This document shows positions 34,275-43,313 of a stretch of DNA of 64,000 nucleotides, piece by piece (positions within the stretch are counted from its first letter, which is position 1; every line of letters starts with the position of its first letter). The stretch comes from Gorillibacterium massiliense (GTDB lineage: Bacteria > Bacillota > Bacilli > Paenibacillales > NBRC-103111). The stretch lies in the NCBI RefSeq assembly GCF_000455485.1, contig NZ_CBQR020000114.1:1-64000 (forward strand), read 5' to 3'. The notes under the pieces were generated by a model. The model was not told where the DNA came from and did not search any database. It saw only the letters and a program-made list of their open reading frames with translations. The position numbers and the translations under genes were made by a program.

Positions 34275-35495
34275 TCAGAGCGCTTTGGAATGCGGATTTT
34301 GCTTTCGCTGCATAAGCCCGTTCAATCGCTCCGCGGCCAAAAACATAGCGGCAGCCAAAATCGCGATAACGAAGGGGAAGATGCCGATGGTCGTGTAGGA
34401 AGCGGTAAGACCGAGAAGTGGCGGCAAAAACGTGCTTCCGGTATAGGCAAAAGCCATCTGATAGCCCATGATCGCCTGGGAATGGCGCTTGCCGAAGCGC
34501 ACCGGCGTTTCGTGAAGCATGCAGGGGAAAATCGGCGCAAGGCCCAACCCCGTAAGGATGAGGCCAGCCAGCATAAAGCCTTCCGGCAGCGGAAGCAGCA
34601 TTAGCAGGGCACCGGTTAGGGCGATAGTTTGACCCAAGCGGATCAGCGCCTTATTGCTCATTTTGAGGGTAATAAAACCGGTTATGAATCTGCCGACGGT
34701 GATCCCTGCATAGTACAGAGAAATCCAGTGGGCGGCAGATGAAGCCGCCAGTTCTTTCTTTTCCACGAGAAAGCTCGCTCCCCATAAACCGACCCCGGCT
34801 TCCACGCCGCAATAGAACAGGAAGACAAGCATGGCCATCTTCACCCCTTTGATGCGCAGGGGCTTTTCCGGGTTTGCGGCCATTTCAGCAATCGCTTCTT
34901 CCGTACTGACAGCTTCATGCGTTTGGGATGCTCCGCTACTTAAGCTGGCCACTTTATTCCACAGGGGCAGCGCGAAAAAGAGAATGACCACCAAAACGCC
35001 CTGCACGCCCGCAATGGTTAAATACCCGTCTCTCCAAGTGCCCGCTCCGGAAATGAACCCGGCCATGATGATCGGACCGAAGGTCGCTCCCACACCCCAA
35101 AAACAGTGCAACCAGCTCATATGATGAGCTTTATAATGGGTAGCCACGTAATTATTCAAACCCGAATCGATCGCCCCGGCGCCTAAGCCCAAAGGAATGG
35201 ACATCAGGACAAGCAGCCACAAAGAGTGTGCATATGAATATCCGAAGAGTGCGGCGGCCGTCAGCAGGCAACTGACAAACGTAACCATGCCCGTGCCGAA
35301 TCGCTTCAGCACTCTGGCGCTGGCGAGACTGGAGATGATCGTGCAACCCGCAATCGTCATAGACAGCAGGCCGGCAGTGTCCAGGCTCGCTCCCAGCTCC
35401 GGCTGCATGACGGGCCAAGCCGTTCCCAGCAAAGAATCAGGCAAGCCCAAACTGATAAATGCCAAATAGATGATAATCAGAAAAAAAGTCGCCAT
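34275..35495 (-). CDS. MFS transporter
   Basis: 406-residue major facilitator protein with about twelve helices. Family signatures: FISLGLPDSLLGTAWPVMQ in helix 1, GAIDSGLNNYVATHYKAHHM, and WLHCFWGVGATFGP. These resemble the sugar-related subgroup (FucP/YfkF-like in motif), not multidrug exporters. Adjacent to and 28 bases downstream of a ROK-type sugar repressor gene, which supports a sugar substrate and joint regulation. The start ATG follows AAAGGAC. Confidence 0.92.
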   Translation of the reverse strand: MATFFLIIIYLAFISLGLPDSLLGTAWPVMQPELGASLDTAGLLSMTIAGCTIISSLASARVLKRFGTGMVTFVSCLLTAAALFGYSYAHSLWLLVLMSIPLGLGAGAIDSGLNNYVATHYKAHHMSWLHCFWGVGATFGPIIMAGFISGAGTWRDGYLTIAGVQGVLVVILFFALPLWNKVASLSSGASQTHEAVSTEEAIAEMAANPEKPLRIKGVKMAMLVFLFYCGVEAGVGLWGASFLVEKKELAASSAAHWISLYYAGITVGRFITGFITLKMSNKALIRLGQTIALTGALLMLLPLPEGFMLAGLILTGLGLAPIFPCMLHETPVRFGKRHSQAIMGYQMAFAYTGSTFLPPLLGLTASYTTIGIFPFVIAILAAAMFLAAERLNGLMQRKQNPHSKAL

Positions 35496-35523
35496 GTTCG
35501 TTGATCTGTCCTTTTGTATAAGT

Positions 35524-36654
35524 TTAGTGAGGCTCGATGTTCGTTTCTTCCCGCTTCTCTGCTATTTCCGATATCACGAGGTCTAAGGCGATGCTTTTCA
35601 GCCCTTCCAAGTAGTCCTGTTCCCAGTTGCTGATCTCGATTTGCGGGAGATGTTCCGCTGGAATATACTCGGCGCTTCTTGCGGCAATCCTGCTGACGAT
35701 GCTATCATCCACTTCCTCTTGATTAAGGATGACCGCATGAGGGTTGATGATAGCCGTATAGGCAGCCACTAAGCGGCTGATGGCGTCAATCTTCCCGTCG
35801 TCATCCAGCTTGAGCCTTTTTCCGTCCATTTTTGATTGCAAAGCCTGATGAAAATTCAACCGGTCGTACTGGGGCACATAGCTGACCTCACCGGAAAACG
35901 AAGTGCTGCCGCGCACCACCGATCCGTTGATGATCATTCCCGCTCCCGGTCCGTTAAGGCCGGAATACAAATAAACTAAGGAAGATCGGCTGGGATGCTT
36001 TTTGGAGAAACCGAGCACCGCCGCGTTCATATCATTCTCCACTGCAGTCGGCAGTGCGAACCGGTTTTCCAGGTACGTCTTCAAGTCAAAGCGGTTATAA
36101 TCGGGATACCCGGGGATATGGATGAGCCTCCCTTTATCCACCGAGCCGGGAACGCCGACGGCCATCGCCCGTATGTGGGGGCGTCTCGCGATCAAATCCG
36201 CGATTTTTCCGGTTAATTGGGAGATATCGCCCTTCAACAAGCTGGGTGCAACCCCCAACTCGCGAACTTCCCCAAAGCAATTGAAGATCGAATAATTCGT
36301 TTCGTTTCCTTCCAAAAAGATCGCCAACCCGAGGCGGTTTTCCGGATTGTACGCGTACCGCTGCGCTCGACGGCCGCCGCTGGATTCATCAATTCCCGCC
36401 GAAACGATCTCTCCGTCTTTTTCCATCTCCGCGAGAAATTTGCTTATGGTCGGGAAACTAAGGCCCAGCTTCTGGCTGAGTTCCACCTTCGTCGCGTTTT
36501 CCCTATCGATGAGACATGCCCGTATTCCCTTTAAAATAGCGGCTTTCGCCGGTTTCGTTATTCCGTAAAATTCGATTTCTTCCTCCAAGTTGATCAACTC
36601 CTCGTCCGACAACTTTTTAAATATGTTTAATAAGTGTCGAGAAGAATATATCAT
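35524..36654 (-). CDS. ROK family transcriptional regulator
   Basis: 376 residues. A winged helix at about residues 50-100 (ATKVELSQKLGLSFPTISKFLAEMEKD) is followed by a ROK sugar-kinase-like domain: AMAVGVPGSVDKGRLIH, the ATP/sugar segment ENDMNAAVLGF and GPGAGMIINGSVVRGSTSFSGE. The usual ROK zinc signature (CxCGxxGC) is absent; the corresponding place reads SYVPQYDRLNFHQ. It is most like xylose-type repressors and probably controls itself and the MFS gene just downstream. A GGAGGAAG site precedes the ATG. Confidence 0.92.
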   Translation of the reverse strand: MIYSSRHLLNIFKKLSDEELINLEEEIEFYGITKPAKAAILKGIRACLIDRENATKVELSQKLGLSFPTISKFLAEMEKDGEIVSAGIDESSGGRRAQRYAYNPENRLGLAIFLEGNETNYSIFNCFGEVRELGVAPSLLKGDISQLTGKIADLIARRPHIRAMAVGVPGSVDKGRLIHIPGYPDYNRFDLKTYLENRFALPTAVENDMNAAVLGFSKKHPSRSSLVYLYSGLNGPGAGMIINGSVVRGSTSFSGEVSYVPQYDRLNFHQALQSKMDGKRLKLDDDGKIDAISRLVAAYTAIINPHAVILNQEEVDDSIVSRIAARSAEYIPAEHLPQIEISNWEQDYLEGLKSIALDLVISEIAEKREETNIEPH

Positions 36655-36696
36655 ACTCTTCCTCCGGCTGACAACGGTCAGACTGACAATTTCATT

Positions 36697-37389
36697 TTAT
36701 AGCCACATGGCACGCCTCTCCGCCAAAAATTGCTCCAATGTTTTCCCCTCTTGCCGCAGGTCGTCGACGGCGACGTTATCCCGAATACGGCCGTGATGAA
36801 GCAGCAAAGCCCGGTCAAACAGGTTGGCGAAATCCTCGGTAAAATGCGTAGAGATGACCAGTGTCTCCTCTCCTGTAAGCCCCGCCGCTATCATTTTAAG
36901 AAAACCGGTACGAGTCGTTTGGTCCATTCCGAGAAACGGTTCATCCATCAGGATATACGTCGCCCGTTTGGCAAAGCCGGCAGCCAACTCCAGCTTGGCC
37001 CGCTGACCTTTGGAAAGGGAACGGTTTTTCTTCGATGGGTCGAGCTGAAAAAAGCGAAGCAGCTCTTCATAATACGTTTCATCAAATTTCGGAAAATAAC
37101 CCCGGAGAAATTCGCCGTACTCATGAGGCGTCATCTGCGGAAGATAACTGCCCTCCTCCGTAATAAAAGCCAGATCGGCATATCTCTCGGAAACGGGCTT
37201 GCCGTCAAAGGTTATCGTTCCATTCGTCAGCTCGCCCATCCCCGCCATCGCCTTGAGCATCGTCGTTTTGCCGCTTCCGTTATCTCCGAGGACGCCAACG
37301 ATCTCTCCCGCATTTAAGGTCAAATGATCGATGTAAAGAGCCCTTTCGCCGGAAACATATTTCTTTTCCACATAATGAAGCTCGATCAT
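36697..37389 (-). CDS. ABC transporter ATP-binding protein
   Basis: 230-residue ATPase subunit. Walker A GDNGSGKTTM (about residues 35-44), signature LSKGQRAKLELA, Walker B YILMDEPFLGMD, and H-loop STHFTED. It is the last gene of a GntR-permease-unknown-ATPase operon of the YtrABCDEF kind and starts 11 bases after the unknown gene, behind AGGGGGAGC. It probably drives efflux or a cell-envelope process through the ABC-2 permease. A lantibiotic-type role is possible but not shown. Confidence 0.95.
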   Translation of the reverse strand: MIELHYVEKKYVSGERALYIDHLTLNAGEIVGVLGDNGSGKTTMLKAMAGMGELTNGTITFDGKPVSERYADLAFITEEGSYLPQMTPHEYGEFLRGYFPKFDETYYEELLRFFQLDPSKKNRSLSKGQRAKLELAAGFAKRATYILMDEPFLGMDQTTRTGFLKMIAAGLTGEETLVISTHFTEDFANLFDRALLLHHGRIRDNVAVDDLRQEGKTLEQFLAERRAMWL

Positions 37390-37400
37390 TCTTGCTCCCC

Positions 37401-38735
37401 CTATTCGGCCCCGCTTATAGCCAAATTGGCAAAATTGCGGTTTTTCATCTGATCGTAATTGAATTCCTTCATCGTCAGAAACGCGTTCGTGTCTTCATTG
37501 AGATCGGTGACCAACTCTCCTTTATAGAGCGATTGCCCATCCTTATACACGGTTACCCAAAGGTGTTTGGGCAATACCTGGTCGTGGGCATAATCCCCTT
37601 CATATAACCGGTTATCCTGAACAGTTCGCACCCAATATAGCTTATCATCCCGGTAATCCATCATAGTTTGGCCGTAGTACCGATCCTGCTGGACATCCGT
37701 ATCGTTTACATCCAAGTTCTGCGCCGTGATTATGCCATCCTTCGTAAACTGAAAGCATACGATTTTCATCGCCCATGCCCCCTCCGGCATGACGGTCTTA
37801 TCGAAGAGCAAGGTCAGAGTACCCGCCTCGTTGTCGCTGAATGCCTGGTACGGTTCGCTTACATAGCTCATCTCGCCTTTTGGCTGGTTCTCGCCACTGT
37901 TGATGTTGTGACCGATGTCGATTCCAGGCACCCGATCTTCGCCGGCAAAGTTGCCGGTCTTACGGTCGTAAGCGCGGAGCAGCAGTTCCCCGTTTTGAAT
38001 CGTGACAACCACGAGTTTATCGCCGACGGCTTCCAGGCCCAACACATCCATCGCTTTCACAGAATCCTCCTCAGCCGGAGTCAGGTCCCATTCCGCCACC
38101 GTACGGGCAGGGGGCAAATCGGCGGGATCGCCAGTAGCCGTAAAATCCTTTTGATTCCACTCGTAAATAGCCGTCCGGCCGCCATAATCCCACGTTACCG
38201 GCGCTGTGAAATAGATGTTGTCGCCGCTCGCCGCCAGGCCGTATTCCAATACGTTGCTGATACTGGCGGAATTTTCCGATTGACCTGGTGGAAAAACCAA
38301 AGCCGGATGGACAGCTGAGGTAGAGCCAACATATCTTCCCCCTGGCGTTTTTTCCCTCGCCATAATCGAAAACGTGCCAAGTCCGTGTACTTCATATTCC
38401 CGATTGCCGATACGTTTGAAACCACCCCGTGAATACCGATATAGATCCGGCTGCTCAGGTTGCTCATAAACGTCCGTTTCGACCAACACCTGCCCATTCG
38501 AAATGGAAAAACGGTTGGAATGAAACCCGTCTTTCAGTTCACCGGAAATCACCACTTCCTTAAGGGCCTGCCGGTCTCCTGCAATATCCTTTATATAAAA
38601 GGAACTCTGATCCTTTTGGCCGTACACCGCCCCGCCAATTCCGCCGATGGCTATAACAGCCAATACCAAAGTGGGTATTGCGGCATGACGGCTGATGCTC
38701 CCCAACCATTTCTTCCAGTCCGTATTGTTATTCAT
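37401..38735 (-). CDS. Membrane-anchored protein of an ABC exporter operon, function unknown
   Basis: 444 residues with one N-terminal helix (IPTLVLAVIAIGGIGGAVYG, about 19-39) and a large, predicted extracytoplasmic part rich in beta-strand, Trp and Tyr (for example YFTAPVTWDYGGRTAIYEWN, WVRTVQDNRLYEGDYAHD). The repeated strand pattern might be a beta-propeller, but this is a guess by eye. I recognise no family. It lies between the permease and ATPase genes with spacings of 24 and 11 bases and its own GGAGG site, so it is an integral part of this transporter operon, perhaps a sensor or substrate-handling subunit. Confidence 0.8.
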   Translation of the reverse strand: MNNNTDWKKWLGSISRHAAIPTLVLAVIAIGGIGGAVYGQKDQSSFYIKDIAGDRQALKEVVISGELKDGFHSNRFSISNGQVLVETDVYEQPEQPDLYRYSRGGFKRIGNREYEVHGLGTFSIMAREKTPGGRYVGSTSAVHPALVFPPGQSENSASISNVLEYGLAASGDNIYFTAPVTWDYGGRTAIYEWNQKDFTATGDPADLPPARTVAEWDLTPAEEDSVKAMDVLGLEAVGDKLVVVTIQNGELLLRAYDRKTGNFAGEDRVPGIDIGHNINSGENQPKGEMSYVSEPYQAFSDNEAGTLTLLFDKTVMPEGAWAMKIVCFQFTKDGIITAQNLDVNDTDVQQDRYYGQTMMDYRDDKLYWVRTVQDNRLYEGDYAHDQVLPKHLWVTVYKDGQSLYKGELVTDLNEDTNAFLTMKEFNYDQMKNRNFANLAISGAE

Positions 38736-38759
38736 CCGCCATTCCTCCGTTCTGATGCT

Positions 38760-39530
38760 CTAGGCAATTGCCCCTTTTTTATAGAGAACGATGCTGTGCC
38801 AAACAAAGAAACCACCCAGAAGCAGGAGCAGGATGCTGCTCGGGTACAAGCTTTTGGCGGTGTAATATAGAACCGTTTCGTTTAGCCGATAGCTTGCGAC
38901 GCGAAGGATCAGGTACAACGCAGCGGCAACCGCTCCTAGTCCGAAAAACCGCCGGCTCCGTTCGCACAATACGGCATAATACGTACCTGTCGCCGCCGAC
39001 AGTATAAGAGAGAAGCTGGAGAAAATCCGGCTGAAACTGACGGGAAACAGAAAGCGAAAAAAGTCGGAACGGACAAAAGCAAGAAACAAACCGTTATGCA
39101 TCAACGCGTTGCCGCTTTCCGTTTCCAGCCTGCCGATTGCATACGAATAACCCCAGCGAATTCCGATCAACTCCGCCGCGATCAAGAGGAGAATGCAGAT
39201 GGCAAAAGCAAGCAGCTTGGCGATGTACAAATACTCCCGGCGCACCGGCAGCGACAAATACGTATAAATGCTCTTGCTGCGCCAATAACTCCCATAGAAC
39301 ACAACGGCAAAGCTTGCGAACAACAATATGACCATCACAAAAAACATGGTTTCCGCACCGGATGACGCAAACAATTCCTCGTACCTCATCTTCGGAGCGT
39401 AGGGGGTGAACCCTTTCGTTACCCCTCTAAGCAGCGGCAAGGGAACCAAAATAGCCAGGCATATTAGCACCAGAACTGGCCGCAACAGCAGTTGAAATTC
39501 ATGTTGAAGCAATCGGTAAAAGGATTTCAT
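38760..39530 (-). CDS. ABC-2 type transporter permease
   Basis: 256-residue membrane subunit with about six helices (LLRPVLVLICLAILVPLPLL; FFVMVILLFASFAVVFYG; LLLLLGGFFVWHSIVLY). Motifs such as YWRSKSIYTYLSLPVRREYLYIAK, linking helices two and three, are typical of ABC-2 permeases in GntR-headed operons. The ATG follows AAGAGGTGCCGAG. First structural gene after the YtrA-type regulator. Confidence 0.88.
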   Translation of the reverse strand: MKSFYRLLQHEFQLLLRPVLVLICLAILVPLPLLRGVTKGFTPYAPKMRYEELFASSGAETMFFVMVILLFASFAVVFYGSYWRSKSIYTYLSLPVRREYLYIAKLLAFAICILLLIAAELIGIRWGYSYAIGRLETESGNALMHNGLFLAFVRSDFFRFLFPVSFSRIFSSFSLILSAATGTYYAVLCERSRRFFGLGAVAAALYLILRVASYRLNETVLYYTAKSLYPSSILLLLLGGFFVWHSIVLYKKGAIA

Positions 39531-39597
39531 CTCGGCACCTCTTTTGTACCATTATCATAATACAAGGACTGCAAAATTTTTTTAGCATTCGTCCCGC

Positions 39598-39978
39598 CTA
39601 TCCCCAAAGCTCGCTGATCATTTGAATCACCTTCTGAAAAGGCAGCTGGATTTCCTTCGCCGAACCGATGAAATCCTTCACCAAGTCCCGGGTCAGCTCT
39701 GTTTCGATACGCTCCAATATCTCGGCATCCGCATAGATTTCGCTTCCTTGCGTGCTGTTGGTGCGGACATACCCCTCATCCTCCATCAGCTTGAACGCCT
39801 TTTGCACCGTATTGGGGTTGATGCCCAATTGGGCGGCGATCTCCCGCCGGGACGGCAGCTTGTCGCCAGTGACCGCCTGCCTCAGCAAAATCTGCCGTTT
39901 TACATGCATGGCGGCTTGCAGGTACACCGGATCCTTCGTATTCAGTTTCACATCATGAAAGGAAATCACCGGTCTCAC
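39598..39978 (-). CDS. GntR family (YtrA subfamily) transcriptional regulator
   Basis: About 126 residues, the short YtrA form: a winged helix (PVYLQAAMHVKRQILLRQ, DKLPSRREIAAQLGINPNTV, FKLMEDEGYVRTNSTQGS) and only a short helical tail for dimerisation. The open frame begins at GTG 39976-39978; a second GTG three codons in (39967-39969) is better spaced from GAGGCGG. It is the first gene of the exporter operon and a perfect dyad lies over its promoter, so it is an autorepressor that controls the whole operon. Confidence 0.93.
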   Translation of the reverse strand: MRPVISFHDVKLNTKDPVYLQAAMHVKRQILLRQAVTGDKLPSRREIAAQLGINPNTVQKAFKLMEDEGYVRTNSTQGSEIYADAEILERIETELTRDLVKDFIGSAKEIQLPFQKVIQMISELWG

Positions 39979-39991
39979 CGCCTCATTCGTT

Positions 39992-40027
39992 TACTGTATT
40001 ATCCGTGTAATACAGTATAATTGTCAA
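39992..40027 (-). promoter_or_regulatory. Promoter and operator of the YtrA-type exporter operon
   Basis: On the minus strand TTGACA (40022-40027) and GATAAT (39998-40003) are 18 bases apart. TACTGTATTA (39992-40001) and its exact complement (40008-40017) form a dyad with a 6-base spacer across the -10 box. Binding by the GntR protein there would block transcription. Confidence 0.8.
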
Positions 40028-40047
40028 GACATTATGTGTCACAAAAA

Positions 40048-40095
40048 AACGCCTCTAACGAGTCCATCTCATGGGACCCGCTGATTAGGCGTTTC
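40048..40095 (-). terminator. Terminator after the ArsR-like regulator gene
   Basis: On the minus strand AAACGCCT and AGGCGTTT pair around an inner imperfect hairpin (GGGTCCC...GGACTC), and seven T follow. It starts 14 bases past the stop. Confidence 0.85.
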
Positions 40096-40108
40096 AAAAG
40101 CTTATCTA

Positions 40109-40672
40109 TTACGCATCCTTAGTCGGCATTTCGCGGGAAATCGCCATCATGAGATCGAACGTATCCGTCTCGACATCTTCCCTTTTCTTCTCATAAGCTT
40201 GGCATAAGGTAAGGATTTGATCCATTAAGCCCATCGCTTCTTCTTTGGTCATAAACAGCAGCTTATTGGTTAAATTGGCGTAGGGCTGCTTCTCGCCGCT
40301 GGTGTTGCGGACGAACTTTTGCCTGGCTTCTTCAAAAACGCTGCTCAGCACTTTTTGCGCTTCGGAGGCGATGACCTTTCGCAGCGGATCGGCCATGTCT
40401 GTATGGGAAATATGGATTTGCCCGTCGAAAGCTTCGTAATATTTGGCGATAATTCCGTTGATCTCTTTCGTTGCCACCATTTTAAGGATGCCGATTTTCT
40501 CCAGCTTCTTCACGTGATAGTGAACCTTCGCCGGAACTTCTCCCATTGCATCGGCTATTTCTTTCACCGTCGCCGGGCGTCTGAACCGGTCAAAAGCATA
40601 CAGAATTTGCAATCGGTACGGATCGGAATACACTTTGATATCCTCAAGGCTGGTGAGAACCATTTTTTCCAT
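40109..40672 (-). CDS. ArsR-like winged-helix transcriptional regulator
   Basis: 187 residues. The winged helix covers about residues 8-75 (KVYSDPYRLQILYAFDRF, ATVKEIADAMGEVPAKVHYHVKKLEKIGIL), close to the HTH_20/ArsR type that senses through its C-terminal half. The remaining 110 residues are helical and contain no metal-binding cysteines, so a metal sensor is unlikely. It lies 107 bases from the MFS efflux gene, on the same strand and upstream of no other gene, and may repress that transporter. A GAGGTGC site precedes the ATG. Confidence 0.88.
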   Translation of the reverse strand: MEKMVLTSLEDIKVYSDPYRLQILYAFDRFRRPATVKEIADAMGEVPAKVHYHVKKLEKIGILKMVATKEINGIIAKYYEAFDGQIHISHTDMADPLRKVIASEAQKVLSSVFEEARQKFVRNTSGEKQPYANLTNKLLFMTKEEAMGLMDQILTLCQAYEKKREDVETDTFDLMMAISREMPTKDA

Positions 40673-40779
40673 AGTTGCACCTCATCACTTGCTGTAAAAA
40701 AGTCTCCACATTCCCTTTCATTATACGGCCTTTCCACCTATTGTTCAAAAGCTATGACAAAAGGTGAAGTTGGCCGCAT

Positions 40780-42057
40780 TCATACGCTGCGGAATTTTTT
40801 GTTTCGCAACATCATGAGTGAAGGAATGAGGATCAGTACGCCCATGCTGCAATAGAAAACCGGTATGCTGACGATGGAGGACACCGCTCCGGTCATGAGG
40901 CTGCCAAGTGGCAGGGATGCCGTACAGAGCAAGCTAATCAAGGCGCCTACCTTGCCCAGCATCTCCAAGGGCGTGACTTCCATGACATATGTTTGCAGCG
41001 GGGTCGAAGCGCAGGTGACACCGATACCGAGCCCGACATAGAACAAACCGGCTAAGATCAGGCTTAACGTGCCGGAGAACTGGGGCGGTAGACTGAGCAA
41101 GGCGAAGCTTGCCCCAAGGAGAACCAACCCGGCGATCATCAGCGAGCTCTTTTTAAACCGGCCGCCTTTTTGACCGATCCACACTCCGCAGCCGATCATC
41201 CCGAGAAGCAGGCAAACGGATAAAAGGCTCATTCCTTCCGCCCCCGTCTGCAGCAAATCCTTCACATACACTGTCGTCAAAACGTTGATCGGCGCCAAGC
41301 AAAAGTTGACGAAGAACGCGAGCAAAATCGTCGTCAAAATCAAATGATGGTTTTTGACAAACTTATAGGCAGCGGCGATTTCTGAGCGGTAAATCTTTAA
41401 TTTTCCGGCGCCGTCTTCCGGTTCTGTCTGGGTTTGCTTCTGCAACCGGATGAAAGATATCAAAAACCCTGCCGCGATAAACGTAATGGCATCCAGATAA
41501 ATGGCGCCGGAGATGCCGATGAGGGTAATAAAGAGTCCGGCCGTAAGCGATCCGATCAGTTCAGCCGAACGGGATACAGATGATAGAAAGGAGTTGCTAC
41601 TGAGCAGCATCTTCTTTTCAACGAGGGAAGGAACGACGCTCATTTCCACGGGACGGGAAAAACATTCCAAGGTTGAGTTCAAAAAAGTGAATAAAAACAA
41701 GTGCCAAGGCTGCAACAGTTTCAGTGCAAAAAGCGTAGCGGTAAGGGCAACGATCACGCCACGGCCCGCGTAGACCGTAAGCATGACCTTTTTTTTCGGC
41801 CAACGGTCCGCCAGCACCCCTGCGGGAAGGCCGAACAACAGCGCCGGGATGTAATTCACCGCAAACAGCGTTCCCATCAGCAGCTTGGAGCCGGTTAACA
41901 AATAGACCATCCAGCTGTAAGCAATGGCATCGATGGAATCGCCAAAATGAGAAATCGCCTGAGCCGCAAGAAACGTCATGTAGCTGCGGTTAGGCAGCAG
42001 TTGGCGAAATCCGCCGGAACCTTTTTGTTCACGTAGAGCCTCTGCAGTCGTTTCCAT
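40780..42057 (-). CDS. MFS transporter (macrolide-efflux/MefA-like subgroup)
   Basis: 425-residue twelve-helix transporter. The start FLAAQAISHFGDSIDAIAYSWMVYLLTGS and the cytoplasmic GLPAGVLADRWPKKKVM loop mark the group of drug exporters related to MefA/YfmO. The gene is followed by the ArsR-like regulator on the same strand. The substrate cannot be named and resistance should not be assumed. The ATG follows GGGGAGTGAGAGG. The gap to the next gene upstream holds only an inverted repeat-like AT-rich stretch. Confidence 0.9.
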   Translation of the reverse strand: METTAEALREQKGSGGFRQLLPNRSYMTFLAAQAISHFGDSIDAIAYSWMVYLLTGSKLLMGTLFAVNYIPALLFGLPAGVLADRWPKKKVMLTVYAGRGVIVALTATLFALKLLQPWHLFLFTFLNSTLECFSRPVEMSVVPSLVEKKMLLSSNSFLSSVSRSAELIGSLTAGLFITLIGISGAIYLDAITFIAAGFLISFIRLQKQTQTEPEDGAGKLKIYRSEIAAAYKFVKNHHLILTTILLAFFVNFCLAPINVLTTVYVKDLLQTGAEGMSLLSVCLLLGMIGCGVWIGQKGGRFKKSSLMIAGLVLLGASFALLSLPPQFSGTLSLILAGLFYVGLGIGVTCASTPLQTYVMEVTPLEMLGKVGALISLLCTASLPLGSLMTGAVSSIVSIPVFYCSMGVLILIPSLMMLRNKKFRSV

Positions 42058-42229
42058 CCTCTCACTCCCCTTATACGATAAAATTTATTTAACGTTAAAT
42101 TTATTTTAACATGGTTTTCTTTTCCTGCAAGCCTCTCGTTAAAAAAATTTTCACGATACAGCAAAAAAAGTCTCCCGGCTTCGGGAGACTTCATCATTCA
42201 TACTAAACAACTGGACACTGACAAAAATG

Positions 42230-43180
42230 TTACGCTACTGCAACCGCGTCCCGCTGCTGTGTTGAGATCATATACAACGTAAGCCAGATCAAGGCAAAGC
42301 CCAGAAGCTGCACCATTGTGACGGTTTGACCAAATACGAAGAGGTTGATCAACACGCCAACCATGGGAAAGCTCAGCTCAGCCAAAGTCGCATAAGACGC
42401 TTTGACTTTGCTCAAGCCTTTATAATAAAGCAGCATGCTGAACAGTCCCGGCAACAGCGCCTGCATCAGTAGATTAAACAAGGCGGCAACGCCCATCCAC
42501 ATTCCACCGGGCAAGCTCCAAGCCTGATGCTCGAAGACGACCAAGACGCCCAAAAGCGGAAGCGCCAGCATAAACCGCAAAGAAGTGACCGTTTCATGCT
42601 GCATATTCTTGAGCAAAAACCTGCCCATTACCGTAGAACCGCCCCACAATACGGCTGCGCCGAGGGAAAGCAGGCTGCCTGCTTTGACAAATCCGCCTCC
42701 GTTGCCGAACGGCATTGTGAAGCCGAAGGTCAGTAAATACGTACCGGCGAGGGCAATGAGTAACAACCAACCGAAGGACTTGGGCAAAATCTCTTTAAGC
42801 AAGATCCGCGCCAGCAAAATCGCAAAAAGCGGTTGAACTTTTTGCAGCAAAAGTACGGCATTCAGATCCCCGTTTGACAATGCGGAAGTAAACAGAACCG
42901 TTGCCAGAGCCGACCCACCCCAAGAAACGAACAGTAGCGCTCCGACCTGTTTGAAGCCGACATTTTTCAAGTCGTCGCGATGCCGCCAAAGAACAGGCGC
43001 CGCGGCAAGAAACAAGACAACATGCTCCAGCAAAACAATCTGCGCGGAAGTGAAAGTTTTTAAAAGCAAGATCCGAAACAACGGATCGACGCCCCATAAA
43101 GCCGCTCCCAATACAACGAACCAAAATTCTCGACTAATTCTTGGAGCTTTCACAACATGTGCTGCGGAAACAGTGTTCAT
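42230..43180 (-). CDS. EamA/DMT transporter under FMN riboswitch control, candidate riboflavin importer
   Basis: 316-residue membrane protein with about ten helices arranged as two EamA repeats (FWFVVLGAALWGVDPLFRI starts repeat one; LLSLGAAVLWGGSTVMGRFL starts repeat two). An AAAGGAGAT site precedes the ATG. Directly upstream lie an FMN aptamer and a transcription terminator, with nothing else between them, so expression should fall when FMN is abundant. DMT-family proteins under FMN riboswitches, such as ImpX, are proposed riboflavin importers, and this gene fits that pattern. The assignment rests on regulation and fold; transport was not shown by the sequence. Confidence 0.85.
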   Translation of the reverse strand: MNTVSAAHVVKAPRISREFWFVVLGAALWGVDPLFRILLLKTFTSAQIVLLEHVVLFLAAAPVLWRHRDDLKNVGFKQVGALLFVSWGGSALATVLFTSALSNGDLNAVLLLQKVQPLFAILLARILLKEILPKSFGWLLLIALAGTYLLTFGFTMPFGNGGGFVKAGSLLSLGAAVLWGGSTVMGRFLLKNMQHETVTSLRFMLALPLLGVLVVFEHQAWSLPGGMWMGVAALFNLLMQALLPGLFSMLLYYKGLSKVKASYATLAELSFPMVGVLINLFVFGQTVTMVQLLGFALIWLTLYMISTQQRDAVAVA

Positions 43181-43232
43181 CTAGATGATCTCCTTTTGCG
43201 GAAACCGGAACTTTCGCGAAGACGAAGAGAAA

Positions 43233-43261
43233 GCCCCGTTTCGCGTAAAGCAAAACGGGGC
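43233..43261 (-). terminator. Riboswitch-controlled intrinsic terminator
   Basis: On the minus strand GCCCCGTTT and AAACGGGGC form a 9-bp stem with an 11-base loop followed by a T-rich tract. It lies between the FMN aptamer and the EamA start codon, as in riboswitches that act by termination. Confidence 0.88.
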
Positions 43262-43313
43262 CGATCAATAGAAACCTATATTGGAATCAGGATTCCAGTA
43301 AGCTTCATTTGAC

